DNA of 64,000 nt from Rhodanobacter thiooxydans (GTDB taxonomy: Bacteria; Pseudomonadota; Gammaproteobacteria; Xanthomonadales; Rhodanobacteraceae), in contig NZ_CP127409.1 of assembly GCF_030291135.1 (NCBI RefSeq), positions 2,604,001 through 2,668,000 on the forward strand, in the 5' to 3' direction. The notes beneath the pieces were generated by a model, which saw only the letters and a list, made by a program, of their open reading frames with translations, had not been told where the DNA came from and searched no databases. Made by a program: the position numbers and the translations under genes. Of this stretch, positions 41,006-49,651 are shown one piece after another (position 1 is the stretch's first letter; every line of letters begins with the position of its first letter).

Positions 41006-43264
41006 TTGAACACCCTACCGCTCGGCCTTTGTGCAGTCGCACTCGCCGTGTCCGCCAGCCCGCTGCTGGCCGCCGATGAACCCGCTCCCGCCACCACCAC
41101 GCTCGCCCCGGTCTCGGTGCACGCCAGCGACACTATGGTGATGGAAACGCCCAGCGTGCAGGTACGCATCCGGCGGCAGAAACTGCAGCAGCAGAACCTC
41201 ACCGAAAGCGCCGATGCACTGAAGTACGCGCCGAACATGCAAGTGCGCAAGCGCTACATCGGCGATCCCAACGCGGTGGTCAGCGGCCGCAACGCCGGCA
41301 CCCTGCAGAGCGCGCGCAGCCTGGTCTACGCCGACGGCCTGCTGCTCTCCAACCTGATGACCAACGGCTGGGACGGCGCGCCGCGCTGGGGCATGGTGGC
41401 GCCCGAGGAAATCGGTGCGGTCGACATCCTGTACGGCCCCTATTCCGCGCTTTATCCGGGCAACTCGCTGGGCAGCACCGTGCTGATCCACACCGTGCTG
41501 CCGCAGCAGTTCACCGCCAGCGCGAGCACCCAGTTCTTCAGCCAGGACTACCATGACGCGTATGGCGCCGGCGGCCACTACAGCGGCCATCAGGCCGCCG
41601 CCACGCTGGGCGACAAGCAGGGGCGCTTCAGCTGGCTGCTGGAACTCAGCCGGCTCGACAACCATGGCCAGCCGATGCAATACGCCACCGCCAAGGCCGG
41701 CGGTAATGCGGCCGCGGCGGTGCCGGTCAGCGGCGCCGTGCTGGACCACAACCCGAACGGCTCGCCGCGACTGGTGTACGGCGCCAACAGCATCGAACAC
41801 ACGGTGCAGGACCAGGCCAAGCTGAAGGTCGGCGTGGATATCACCGATCACGTCGCCGCGCTGTTCACCGTGGGCTGGTGGCACAACCGCGCCGAGGACC
41901 GCACCCGCAGCCTGATCCGCGATGCCGCCGGCCACCCGGTCGCCGCCGGCACGATCAGCGCCGCCGGGCAGACCTGGACGCTGCCCGCCAGCGGTCTGGC
42001 ACCCTCCTCGGCCAGCGACACCCACCTGCTGTACGGCGTCGAGCTGAACGGCCACCTCGACAACGGCTGGCGCTGGACCGCGGTGGCCAGCCACTACGAC
42101 TTCCTGCGCTCGCAGGCTGCCACGGCCAACCTGGCCGAACCCGGCAGGCCCAGCGGCGGACCCGGCACGATCGCCGACAAGGCCGGCTCCGGCTGGAACA
42201 CGCTCGACCTGCGCAGTTCCGGACCGCTCGGCGAGCGCCACATGCTCTACGCCGGCATGCACGGCGACCGCTACGTGCTGGACAGCCGCGTGCGCAACGC
42301 CAGCAGCTGGCTCGGCGATGCCGACGGTGCACAGGTCAGCGCGTTTGCTGGCCGCACGCAGACCCGCGCACTGTACCTGCAGGACGTGTGGAGCTTCGCC
42401 GACGCCTGGGCGCTGACCCTCGGCGGCCGGCTGGAGCAATGGCGCGCCTACGGCGGCCTGCGCGCGAATGCGGTCGACACCCTGCGTTATGCCGATCGCC
42501 GACGCACCGACTTCTCGCCCAAGGCGGCGCTGAGCTGGGATTTCGCCGACGACTGGGAGCTGCGCCTGGCCTACGGCAAGGCCGTGCGTTACCCGACAGT
42601 GACCGAGCTGTTCCAGGGCAGCCTGTCGGCCAACGCGATCGTCAACAACAACCCCGCGCTGAAACCCGAGACCGACGAGTCCACCGACCTCACCCTGACC
42701 CGCCACCTGGAGCACGGCCACTGGCGAGTCTCGCTGTACCAGGACCGCATCGCCGACTCGCTGTACTCGCAGACCGACATCACCGTCAGCCCCACCGTCA
42801 CCAGCGTGCAGAACATCGACAGGATGCGCAGCCGCGGCATCGAGGGCGAGCTTGCCCTCACCGACCTCTGGCTGGACGGCCTCGACCTGCAGACCAGCCT
42901 CGCCCTCAATGACGCGAAGACGCTGCAGGATCACCAGTACCCGCTGGCCAACGGCAAGACCTTCCCGCGCATGCCGAAAGTCCGCGCCAGCGTGTTCGCC
43001 GATTACCGTTTCGCACCGCAGTGGGACGCCTCGCTCGGCATCCGCCACTCCGGCCGCCAGTACGGCACGCTGGACAACAGCGACTACATGGATACTTACG
43101 GCGCGGTCAGCCGCTTCACCGTGGCCGACGCGAAACTGCGCTGGAAGTTCGCACCGGGCTGGACCGCCGCGCTCGGCGTCGACAACCTCACCAACGAGCA
43201 GTACTGGGTCTACCATCCCTACGCCGGCCGCACCTGGTTCGGCGAGCTGCGCTGGGAGCTGTGA
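41006..43264 (+). CDS. TonB-dependent outer-membrane receptor
   Basis: 752 residues from TTG 41006, with a signal peptide ending ASPLLAADE. The plug domain runs LTESADALKYAPNMQVRKRY, VSGRNAGTLQSARSLVYADG and GAVDILYGPYSALYPGNSLG. The barrel ends with FGELRWEL, an aromatic-rich terminal strand. FSPKAALSWDFADDWELRLA and GKAVRYPTVTELFQGSL are typical of siderophore/metal receptors. No TonB box or ligand can be assigned with certainty. The two genes downstream suggest a metal or metallophore cargo. Confidence 0.92.
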   Translation: MNTLPLGLCAVALAVSASPLLAADEPAPATTTLAPVSVHASDTMVMETPSVQVRIRRQKLQQQNLTESADALKYAPNMQVRKRYIGDPNAVVSGRNAGTLQSARSLVYADGLLLSNLMTNGWDGAPRWGMVAPEEIGAVDILYGPYSALYPGNSLGSTVLIHTVLPQQFTASASTQFFSQDYHDAYGAGGHYSGHQAAATLGDKQGRFSWLLELSRLDNHGQPMQYATAKAGGNAAAAVPVSGAVLDHNPNGSPRLVYGANSIEHTVQDQAKLKVGVDITDHVAALFTVGWWHNRAEDRTRSLIRDAAGHPVAAGTISAAGQTWTLPASGLAPSSASDTHLLYGVELNGHLDNGWRWTAVASHYDFLRSQAATANLAEPGRPSGGPGTIADKAGSGWNTLDLRSSGPLGERHMLYAGMHGDRYVLDSRVRNASSWLGDADGAQVSAFAGRTQTRALYLQDVWSFADAWALTLGGRLEQWRAYGGLRANAVDTLRYADRRRTDFSPKAALSWDFADDWELRLAYGKAVRYPTVTELFQGSLSANAIVNNNPALKPETDESTDLTLTRHLEHGHWRVSLYQDRIADSLYSQTDITVSPTVTSVQNIDRMRSRGIEGELALTDLWLDGLDLQTSLALNDAKTLQDHQYPLANGKTFPRMPKVRASVFADYRFAPQWDASLGIRHSGRQYGTLDNSDYMDTYGAVSRFTVADAKLRWKFAPGWTAALGVDNLTNEQYWVYHPYAGRTWFGELRWEL

Positions 43265-43286
43265 AAAGCTGCCAAGCCCTGCGCGC

Positions 43287-43395
43287 ACTACTCCCTCCCC
43301 TGCTCGCAGGGGAGGGTTGGGGTGGGGTCGCTCTTGATCGCAAAGTCAAAAGCTTCACCCCCTCCCAACCTCCCCCTGCCTGCAGGGGGAGGAGC
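43287..43395. repeat. inverted pair of REP palindromes
   Basis: Hairpin one, CTCCCTCCCCTGC/GCAGGGGAGGG at about 43290-43315, is followed by TTGGGGTGGGGTCGCTCTTG. Hairpin two, CCTCCCCCTGC/GCAGGGGGAGG at about 43369-43391, is preceded by AAAAGCTTCACCCCCTCCCA. The pair fills the gap between the receptor gene and the propeller gene. Confidence 0.8.
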
Positions 43396-43413
43396 GAAGC
43401 CCGAGGAACACTC

Positions 43414-44580
43414 ATGCGCCACCTGCTGTTTACCCTGTTCTGCCTGCTGTCACCCGCGCTGCTGGCGCACGACGGCATGCGCATGGAGATGCCGAAAGGC
43501 CCCGAGCTGGGCGCCAGCGCGGCGTTCGACAGCCACGGCCGGCTGTGGCTGGTGGATGCAGCCGATGACCACGTGCGGCTGCGCCATTCCGACGACGACG
43601 GCCGCACGCTGAGCGCACCGGTCGAGGTGAACGCCACGGCCGAACGAATCTACGCCGAGGGCGAGAACCGCCCGAAGATCGCGTTCGGGCCACACGACGA
43701 AATCTACGTGAGCTGGTCGCAACCGCGCGCCGCACCGTGGACCGGCTTCGTACGTTTCGCCCGTTCGACCGATCGCGGCGAACACTTCAGCGCCCCATTG
43801 ACCGTGCACCACGACCGCGCCGAGATCACCCACCGCTTTGATGCACTGGCGGTGGATGGCAAGGGCCGCATCGTGATCGCCTGGATCGACAAGCGCGACC
43901 TGATCGCCGCCACCGCCGCCGGCAAGCCGTACCTGGGCGCCGCGATCTACTACAGCTGGTCGGACGACGGCGGCAAGAGCTTCGTGCCCGAACGCAAGCT
44001 GGTCGACCAGAGCTGCGAATGCTGCCGCATCGCGCTGGCGCGCATGCCCGATGGCGAAGTCGCCGCGTTCTTCCGCGGCATCTACGGCGACAACATCCGC
44101 GACCACGCGTATGCCGTGTTGCGTACGGACGGCCAGGCCAGCCGGGTCGCGCGCGCCACCTTCAGCGACTGGCAGATCGCCGGCTGCCCGCACCACGGGC
44201 CCGGCCTGGCGATCGGCACCGACGGCATCCGCCACGCCGTGTGGTACGAGGCGAAGGGCCAGCCCACGATCCGGTACGGCCAGCTCGATCCCGGCCATGC
44301 ACCGAAACATGCGCTGGCGATCGCCGGTAGCGGCGCCAGCCACGCCGACGTGGCCGTGCACGGGCGCACCGTGTGGGTGGTGTGGAACCAGGTCGGTGCC
44401 GACGGCTACACGCTGATGCTGCGCCGCTCGACCGACGATGGCGCACACTTCGACGCGCCCCGCGACATCTCCCATAGCAGCGGTGCGGTGGGTTCGCCGC
44501 AGCTGCTGCTGAAACAGGGCCGTGCGTTCGTGGCCTGGAACACCGCCGCCGGCTTCCGCCTGGTCGAGGTACCACGATGA
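43414..44580 (+). CDS. secreted Asp-box beta-propeller protein with CxCC and CPHH motifs
   Basis: 388 residues with signal peptide (MRHLLFTLFCLLSPALLA, mature start HDGMRMEM). Sialidase-type Asp boxes recur: RHSDDDGRTLS, RSTDRGEHFS, SWSDDGGKSFV and RSTDDGAHFD, predicting a propeller. The catalytic arginine triad of sialidases is not evident. Instead QSCECCRIA (C201, C203, C204) and GCPHHGPG (C258, H260, H261) look like soft-metal ligands. GAGGA precedes ATG 43414. It overlaps the TlpA-like gene by ATGA and follows a TonB receptor. Annotation as a sialidase would be misleading; metal binding is my inference. Confidence 0.8.
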   Translation: MRHLLFTLFCLLSPALLAHDGMRMEMPKGPELGASAAFDSHGRLWLVDAADDHVRLRHSDDDGRTLSAPVEVNATAERIYAEGENRPKIAFGPHDEIYVSWSQPRAAPWTGFVRFARSTDRGEHFSAPLTVHHDRAEITHRFDALAVDGKGRIVIAWIDKRDLIAATAAGKPYLGAAIYYSWSDDGGKSFVPERKLVDQSCECCRIALARMPDGEVAAFFRGIYGDNIRDHAYAVLRTDGQASRVARATFSDWQIAGCPHHGPGLAIGTDGIRHAVWYEAKGQPTIRYGQLDPGHAPKHALAIAGSGASHADVAVHGRTVWVVWNQVGADGYTLMLRRSTDDGAHFDAPRDISHSSGAVGSPQLLLKQGRAFVAWNTAAGFRLVEVPR

Positions 44581-45035
44581 AGCGCCTGCTGCTCGCTTTC
44601 GCCCTGTGGCTGCCGGCGCTGGCCTGTGCCGGCACGCTGCAGCCGCTGGCCGCCACCGATGTTGCCGCCCTGCTGCAGCCGCCGGCGCACGGCACGCGCA
44701 TCCTCGCGCTGTGGTCGCTCGACTGCGCCTACTGCGAGCCGAACCTCGAAGCGCTCGCGACATTGCAGCGTGCCCATCCGCACGAGCTTGAACTGGTCAC
44801 CGTGACGACCGACAGCATTGCGTTGCGCACGGCGATCGAGGCGCGCCTGCACAGCATGAAGATGGACGTCTATCCCGCGCGCGCCTACGCCGAGGCCTCA
44901 CCCGAACGCACCAACTTCCTGCTCGACCCGAACTGGGGCGGCGAGACACCGCGGGTGCTGGTGATCCGCGCCGACGGCAGCCGCCTGGGCATCAGCGGCG
45001 CGCTGACGCCGGCGCAGCTGCACAAAATTTTGTAG
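44577..45035 (+). CDS. TlpA-like periplasmic thiol-disulfide protein
   Basis: 152 residues with signal peptide (LLLAFALWLPALACA). A thioredoxin-fold active site C50-A-Y-C53 lies in LALWSLDCAYCEPNLEAL, and the cis-proline loop in GGETPRVLVIRADGS. Shorter than ResA/CcmG relatives. Coupled by ATGA to the CxCC propeller gene, so the likely partner is that cysteine-rich protein, whose thiols it could keep reduced for metal loading. Transcription probably ends at the repeat near 45034-45056, before converging genes. Confidence 0.82.
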   Translation: MKRLLLAFALWLPALACAGTLQPLAATDVAALLQPPAHGTRILALWSLDCAYCEPNLEALATLQRAHPHELELVTVTTDSIALRTAIEARLHSMKMDVYPARAYAEASPERTNFLLDPNWGGETPRVLVIRADGSRLGISGALTPAQLHKIL

Positions 45036-45056
45036 GCGGACAGCGCCCGCCGCCTT
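45034..45056. repeat. REP-like palindrome (GGCGGACAGCGCCCGCC)
   Basis: TAGGCGGACAGCGCCCGCCG lies in the 41-base gap between the converging TlpA-like and isoaspartyl peptidase genes. It is a diverged copy of the palindrome at 5535-5596 and 49630-49651. Confidence 0.6.
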
Positions 45057-45076
45057 GCCCCGCCACCGTGCAGACC

Positions 45077-46123
45077 TCAGGGCTGCGCGACGCTGTCGGC
45101 CGGCGCCGGCAGCTCGGCGGTGCCGTCGTCCTCGTCGCCGTAGAGCGCCACGTGCGGCACGCCGTCGGCGCCGATCCAGCCGCGGTACATGCCGTCGGTG
45201 TTGAACGGGATCGAGATGTGGCCTTGCGCGTCCAGCGCGATCGCACCGCCGTTGCCCCCCATCGAGGGGATTTCCTGGTTGATCACCTCGGCGGCGGCAC
45301 GCTTCAGCGGCACGCGCATCTGGGTCACTTTCATGCAAATTTCATGCGCGGCCACGGTGCGGATGTAGAACTCGCCCCAGCCGGTGCCGGAGACCGCGCA
45401 GCCGCTATTGGCATAGGTGCCGGCACCGATGATCGGCGAATCGCCGATGCGGCCCCAGCGCTTGTCGGTTATCCCGCCGGTGGAGGTGCCGGCGGCCAGG
45501 CGGCCCTGTGCGTCCAGCGCCACCGCGCCGACCGTGCCGAAGTGTTTGGCCGTCTCGACGTCCGCATGCGGCTGCTTCGCGGCATCCTCCTTCAGCGCCT
45601 TCTGCAGCTGCTGCCAGCGTGCTTCGGTGCGGAAGTATGAGGGATCGACCAGGGTGATGCCCTGCTCCTTCGCGAAGGCCTCGGCACCGGCGCCGGACAG
45701 CATTACGTGTGGCGAATGTTCCATCACCGCGCGCGCCAACAGGATCGGGTTCTTTACCCGCTGCACCCCGGCCACCGCGCCAGCACGCAGCGTGTTGCCG
45801 TCCATGATCGCCGCATCCAGCTCGTTGGTACCGTCATGGGTGAACACCGCACCCTTGCCGGCATTGAAATTCGGATCGTCCTCGAGCACGGTGATCGCCG
45901 CAGCCACCGCATCCAGCGCTGGCTTGCCCGCCTTGAGCTCGACGTAGCCTTTCTGCAACGCCTGCGTCATCGCCGCGCGTACCGCCTGCTCCTTCGCCGG
46001 CGTCATGTCGCGCTTGATCACGCCGGCGCCGCCGTGGATCACCAGCACGGGCGAGACGGCGGCGTGGCTCATGGCGGTGATCCCGAAGGCAGCAAGGGCA
46101 AGCAACAGGTGGTGCGGTCTCAC
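45077..46123 (-). CDS. isoaspartyl peptidase / plant-type L-asparaginase, exported
   Basis: 348 residues from GTG 46123, which has CGGAGA upstream; a signal peptide (LLLALAAFGITAMSHA) follows. This is an Ntn-hydrolase precursor that cuts itself: the new N-terminal threonine is in KHFGTVGAVALDAQG. VIHGGAGVIKRDM, NAGKGAVFTHDGTNELDAAI, STGGITDKRWGRIGDSPIIG and GTGWGEFYIRT complete the site. It removes N-terminal isoaspartyl residues or splits asparagine. It is 47 bases after the M56 gene and probably belongs to that BlaI-controlled operon. Confidence 0.93.
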   Translation of the reverse strand: MRPHHLLLALAAFGITAMSHAAVSPVLVIHGGAGVIKRDMTPAKEQAVRAAMTQALQKGYVELKAGKPALDAVAAAITVLEDDPNFNAGKGAVFTHDGTNELDAAIMDGNTLRAGAVAGVQRVKNPILLARAVMEHSPHVMLSGAGAEAFAKEQGITLVDPSYFRTEARWQQLQKALKEDAAKQPHADVETAKHFGTVGAVALDAQGRLAAGTSTGGITDKRWGRIGDSPIIGAGTYANSGCAVSGTGWGEFYIRTVAAHEICMKVTQMRVPLKRAAAEVINQEIPSMGGNGGAIALDAQGHISIPFNTDGMYRGWIGADGVPHVALYGDEDDGTAELPAPADSVAQP

Positions 46124-46170
46124 GTGGGCGTTCTCCGGACAACGGCACGAGTATACCGGTGTCCGGTTGC

Positions 46171-47736
46171 TCACTTGGGCGCGAAGCGTACCCGCTTGCC
46201 GTCCAGCACCAGCTTCATGCCGGCAAGGTCGGCCACCCGCTGCAATGCCGTGCCCGCAGGCATCTCGTTGAACGACAGCGTGACCGGGGCAGCACCCAGC
46301 GCGTCCGGGTTGACGAGCGTCCAGCCCGCCTTTGCCGCTATCGATTCCGCCACGGCACGCGCCGTGCCGTTGGTGACGTGCTCGGTGACCTTGACCGGGG
46401 AAGCTTCGGCAATCGCTCGCGCCGGACAGCCAGCCTGCGGCGTGACGTCGATGACGTATGCATGTATTCCGTCGACTCCGGTACCTTCGGCGTGCAACTT
46501 CTGGCCGAGCGTGCCAAGCAGTTGACTGCGCGCAAGCGGTGAGGCGCCTGTGTTGCCCACGGCAAGGTCGATACGCACCTGTCGGTCGCCAACAGCAACG
46601 GGGGTCGCCTGCACCATCAAGCTGCCCACGTTCGCCACTGCTGTCTTGCCCGGTACCACGCACAACGCAAGCGCCACGCTCTGGGCCTCACCCTTGTGAC
46701 CATCATCAGTCGACAGCTCGACCTGCATGTCCAGCTGGTACTCCGGACCCCGGACCTTCCAGGTCGCATGATCTGCCTGGACCTTCCAGGCCATGCGCTC
46801 TGCTTGCGGCGCACTGGCGGCATAAACCGAACCGGCCACGGCAATGGCGAGTGCAAAGCCGGCGATCGTTCCGACGTTCCGGCGCAGGCGATTTGGCGAA
46901 GGCAGTTTCAACATGGCAATACGCTCCGTGAGTGGATGACGGGGGGACCAGGTACACCCCACCGGCAGCGCGAACGCGGCCGACTGGGTCTTCAGCATCG
47001 CGTTCGCATAACTGCGCCGCTGCTCGCCGTGTTCGCGCAGCACGGCGGCGTCGCAGGCCAGTTCCTGGTCGTGGCGAAGTGCGGCAAGCGCCCACCAGGC
47101 CAGCGGATGAAACCAGAACAGCGCGACCGCCACCTGCGCGAACAGGCACCACCAGCCATCATGGCGGCGCGCATGCGCGGTCTCGTGAGCGAGGATCAGC
47201 GCGCGTTCGTTGGCGTCGTAGCGCTGCTCGAAGTCTGCCGGCAACACGATGTGCGTGCGCCAGGCGCCGACCAGCGCCGGGCCGACATCCGTACCGACGG
47301 CACGCAACACGGGCCAGCGCGACGAGGAGACATTCACGGCGGTGGCTCCGCGCAGACAGCGGCGGTAGCGCTGCTGCACAAGCGCGGCCAGCAACAGACT
47401 GCACACGCTGCCGGTGACCCAGGCGAGCACGGCAAGGACGCGCCAGTCGATGGCACCGGATTGGACCGCGTACCCGGGCAATGCGGCCGCCGCCGAGGTG
47501 ATCGCAATCACCACCGGCGACAACACCACGACCGGTGCTTCAGCCACATGCGGCAACTGGCTGGCCAGCATCGCCAGCGGCGGCAGCAGCCACAGCTGGA
47601 ACGCCCGCTCGGTGCCGAACAGTCGGCGGCATGGCCTGCGCAGCGCGGCGACCAGCAGCACCGCCGCGGTGAACGCGAGCAGCAGCAGCCAGCCGCGGCC
47701 TAGCCAGTCGATTGCGGCCAGCTCACTGCTCATCAT
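46171..47736 (-). CDS. M56 (BlaR1-like) membrane metallopeptidase with STN-like C-terminus
   Basis: 521 residues. About four membrane helices surround the zinc protease motif H-E-T-A-H in ALILAHETAHARRHDGWW, with HDQELACDAAVL as the third-ligand region. After the last helix (VGTIAGFALAIAVAGSVYAA) comes a periplasmic part of about 220 residues, ending in an STN-like domain (VAESIAAKAGWTLVNPDALG, NEMPAGTALQRVADLAGMKL). BlaR1 has a penicillin-binding domain there; this one does not. It overlaps blaI by 14 bases and should cleave that repressor upon an unknown signal. Confidence 0.9.
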   Translation of the reverse strand: MMSSELAAIDWLGRGWLLLLAFTAAVLLVAALRRPCRRLFGTERAFQLWLLPPLAMLASQLPHVAEAPVVVLSPVVIAITSAAAALPGYAVQSGAIDWRVLAVLAWVTGSVCSLLLAALVQQRYRRCLRGATAVNVSSSRWPVLRAVGTDVGPALVGAWRTHIVLPADFEQRYDANERALILAHETAHARRHDGWWCLFAQVAVALFWFHPLAWWALAALRHDQELACDAAVLREHGEQRRSYANAMLKTQSAAFALPVGCTWSPRHPLTERIAMLKLPSPNRLRRNVGTIAGFALAIAVAGSVYAASAPQAERMAWKVQADHATWKVRGPEYQLDMQVELSTDDGHKGEAQSVALALCVVPGKTAVANVGSLMVQATPVAVGDRQVRIDLAVGNTGASPLARSQLLGTLGQKLHAEGTGVDGIHAYVIDVTPQAGCPARAIAEASPVKVTEHVTNGTARAVAESIAAKAGWTLVNPDALGAAPVTLSFNEMPAGTALQRVADLAGMKLVLDGKRVRFAPK

Positions 47737-48091
47737 CTAGCTCCTTCAGCAGCTTGCGCAGTTCGGCGATGTCCTTCTTCGTGAGCTTGCGCTGTTCGGA
47801 GAAGTGCGCCACCAGCGGCGCCACGCGGCCGCCGAACAGGCGGTCGAGCAGGCCCTTGCTTTCCTGCTGCACGTATTGCTCGCGCGCCAGCAGCGGTGTG
47901 TAGAGGTAACGGCGGCCGTCGCGTTCGGCATGCACCGCCTTCTTGCGCAGCAGGCGGTTGAGCAGCGACTTCACCGTGCCTTCCTGCCAGCCCTGCGCCG
48001 GGCCGACTTCGGCCAGGATCTCCTCGGCCGTGCGCGGCGCCTCGCGCCAGAGCACGTCCATCACTACCGCTTCGGCTTCGCTGATCGCCAT
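47723..48091 (-). CDS. BlaI/MecI/CopY-family repressor
   Basis: 122 residues. The winged helix AEAVVMDVLWREAPRTAEEI and EGTVKSLLNRLLRKKAVHAE with DGRRYLYTPLL is the BlaI DNA-binding domain; KGLLDRLFGGRVAPLVAHFS is the dimerisation helix. It pairs with the M56 protease gene it overlaps. Two TTACA-N2-TGTAA-like dyads upstream are its likely operators, so it is probably autoregulated. Confidence 0.93.
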   Translation of the reverse strand: MAISEAEAVVMDVLWREAPRTAEEILAEVGPAQGWQEGTVKSLLNRLLRKKAVHAERDGRRYLYTPLLAREQYVQQESKGLLDRLFGGRVAPLVAHFSEQRKLTKKDIAELRKLLKELDDEQ

Positions 48092-48101
48092 GAGTCACCG
48101 T

Positions 48102-48137
48102 TTACATGTGTAAGTGAATTAATGTTTACACGCGTAA
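48102..48137. promoter_or_regulatory. two BlaI-type operator dyads
   Basis: TTACATGTGTAA (48102-48113) is a perfect TTACA-N2-TGTAA dyad. TTACACGCGTAA (48126-48137) differs by one arm base. Their centres are 24 bases apart, and the first begins 11 bases before the repressor ATG. BlaI relatives bind TACA/TGTA dyads. The sites lie between blaI and the CoA transferase gene, so both promoters could respond. Confidence 0.7.
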
Positions 48138-48246
48138 TTGATTGCGTCAAGCCATGTGTCTGCGCATCTGCGACCTTGGTACAAGGCCGGCCGGCGTCAA
48201 TCCGTCGTATCCTTGGCAGCTGACTCTCCATGAGAAAGGCACGGCA

Positions 48247-49602
48247 ATGGACAAGGTTTATCCGAGCGCGGCGAAAGCCCTTGACGGCCTGTTGTTCGAC
48301 GGCATGACCATCGCCGCCGGCGGTTTCGGCCTGTGCGGCATCCCCGAGAACCTGATCGGCGCACTGCTGGAGGCCGGTACCAAGAGCCTGACCATCGTCG
48401 GCAACAACGCCGGCGTGGATGATTTCGGCATGGGCCCGCTGCTGAAGACACACCAGGTCAAGCGCGTGTACGCGTCCTACGTGGGCGAGAACAAGGAATT
48501 CGAGCGCCAGGTGCTGGCCGGTGAACTCGAACTGCACCTGACCCCGCAGGGCACGCTGGCGGAGAAGCTGCGCGCCGGTGGCGCCGGTATCCCCGGTTTC
48601 TACACGCGCACCGCGTTCGGCACCAAGCTGGCCGAGGGCAAGGAAACCAAGGTGTTCGGTGGCAAGGAATACGTGCTGGAGGAGTCGATCACGGCGGACC
48701 TGTCGATCGTGAAGGCGTGGAAGGGCGACGCCCACGGCAACCTGGTGTTCCGCGAGACCGCACGCAACTTCAACCCGATGATCGCCACCTGCGGCAAGAT
48801 CTGCGTGGCCGAGGTGGAACACCTGGTGCCGGTGGGCGAGCTGGACCCGAACAACATCCACGTGCCGGGCATCTACGTCGACCGCATCGTGCAGGGCGCG
48901 AAGTACGAGAAGCGCATCGAGTTCCGCACGCTCGCCGGCGTGGTCGGTGCGAAGGAAAGCCCGATCCGCGTGGCCATGGCCAAACGCGCCGCGCAGGAGC
49001 TGCAGGACGGCTTCTACGTGAACCTGGGCATTGGCATTCCCACCATGGTGGCGAACTACATCCCCGACGGCGTCAGCGTCACCCTGCAGTCGGAGAACGG
49101 CCTGCTCGGCATCGGCCCATTCCCGACCGAGGACCAGCTCGATCCCGACCTGATCAACGCCGGCAAGCAGACCATCACCACCCTGCCCGGCTCCAGCTTC
49201 TTCTCCAGCGCCGAGTCGTTCGCGATGATCCGCGGCGGCCACATCGACCTGTCGATCCTGGGCGGGCTGGAAGTCTCCGCGCACGGCGATCTGGCCAACT
49301 GGATGGTCCCGGGCAAGATGGTCAAGGGCCCGGGCGGCGCGATGGACCTGGTCAGCGGCGTCAAGCGAGTGGTGGTGCTGATGGAGCACAACGCGAAGGA
49401 TGGCTCACCGAAGATCAAGGACGCCTGCGACCTGCCACTGACCGGCAAGCAGGTGGTGGACCTGATCATCACCGACCTGTGCGTGTTCGCGGTGGAGAAA
49501 GGCAAGGGCCTGACCCTGATCGAACTCAACGACGGCGTGACGCTGGACGAAGTGAAGGCGAAGACCGGCTGCGCATTCACGGTGGCGCTGCAAGCCGGTT
49601 GA
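48247..49602 (+). CDS. scoAB: succinyl-CoA:3-ketoacid CoA transferase, A and B subunits fused
   Basis: 451 residues from ATG 48247 (GAGAAAGG upstream). Residues 1-240 are the A subunit: [49 protein letters not shown]. Residues 250-451 are the B subunit: [20 protein letters not shown], the catalytic glutamate in [14 protein letters not shown], and [20 protein letters not shown]. In most bacteria these are two genes; here one frame runs through a linker of about 12 residues without stop, like mitochondrial SCOT. It activates acetoacetate with succinyl-CoA. Confidence 0.93.
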   Translation: MDKVYPSAAKALDGLLFDGMTIAAGGFGLCGIPENLIGALLEAGTKSLTIVGNNAGVDDFGMGPLLKTHQVKRVYASYVGENKEFERQVLAGELELHLTPQGTLAEKLRAGGAGIPGFYTRTAFGTKLAEGKETKVFGGKEYVLEESITADLSIVKAWKGDAHGNLVFRETARNFNPMIATCGKICVAEVEHLVPVGELDPNNIHVPGIYVDRIVQGAKYEKRIEFRTLAGVVGAKESPIRVAMAKRAAQELQDGFYVNLGIGIPTMVANYIPDGVSVTLQSENGLLGIGPFPTEDQLDPDLINAGKQTITTLPGSSFFSSAESFAMIRGGHIDLSILGGLEVSAHGDLANWMVPGKMVKGPGGAMDLVSGVKRVVVLMEHNAKDGSPKIKDACDLPLTGKQVVDLIITDLCVFAVEKGKGLTLIELNDGVTLDEVKAKTGCAFTVALQAG

Positions 49603-49629
49603 TGCCTGGCGCTGCGGAATCGAAAGAAC

Positions 49630-49651
49630 CGGCGGGCCGTGCCCGCCCTAC
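49630..49651. repeat. REP-like palindrome (GGCGGGCCGTGCCCGCC)
   Basis: CGGCGGGCCGTGCCCGCCCT lies between the converging CoA transferase and histidine kinase genes and touches the kinase stop codon. Same family as 5535-5596. Confidence 0.7.

Noticed and set aside
43414-44580. Exo-alpha-sialidase annotation
   Set aside because: Asp boxes are present, but I cannot find the catalytic Arg triad or Tyr/Glu pair; the cysteine/histidine motifs point elsewhere.
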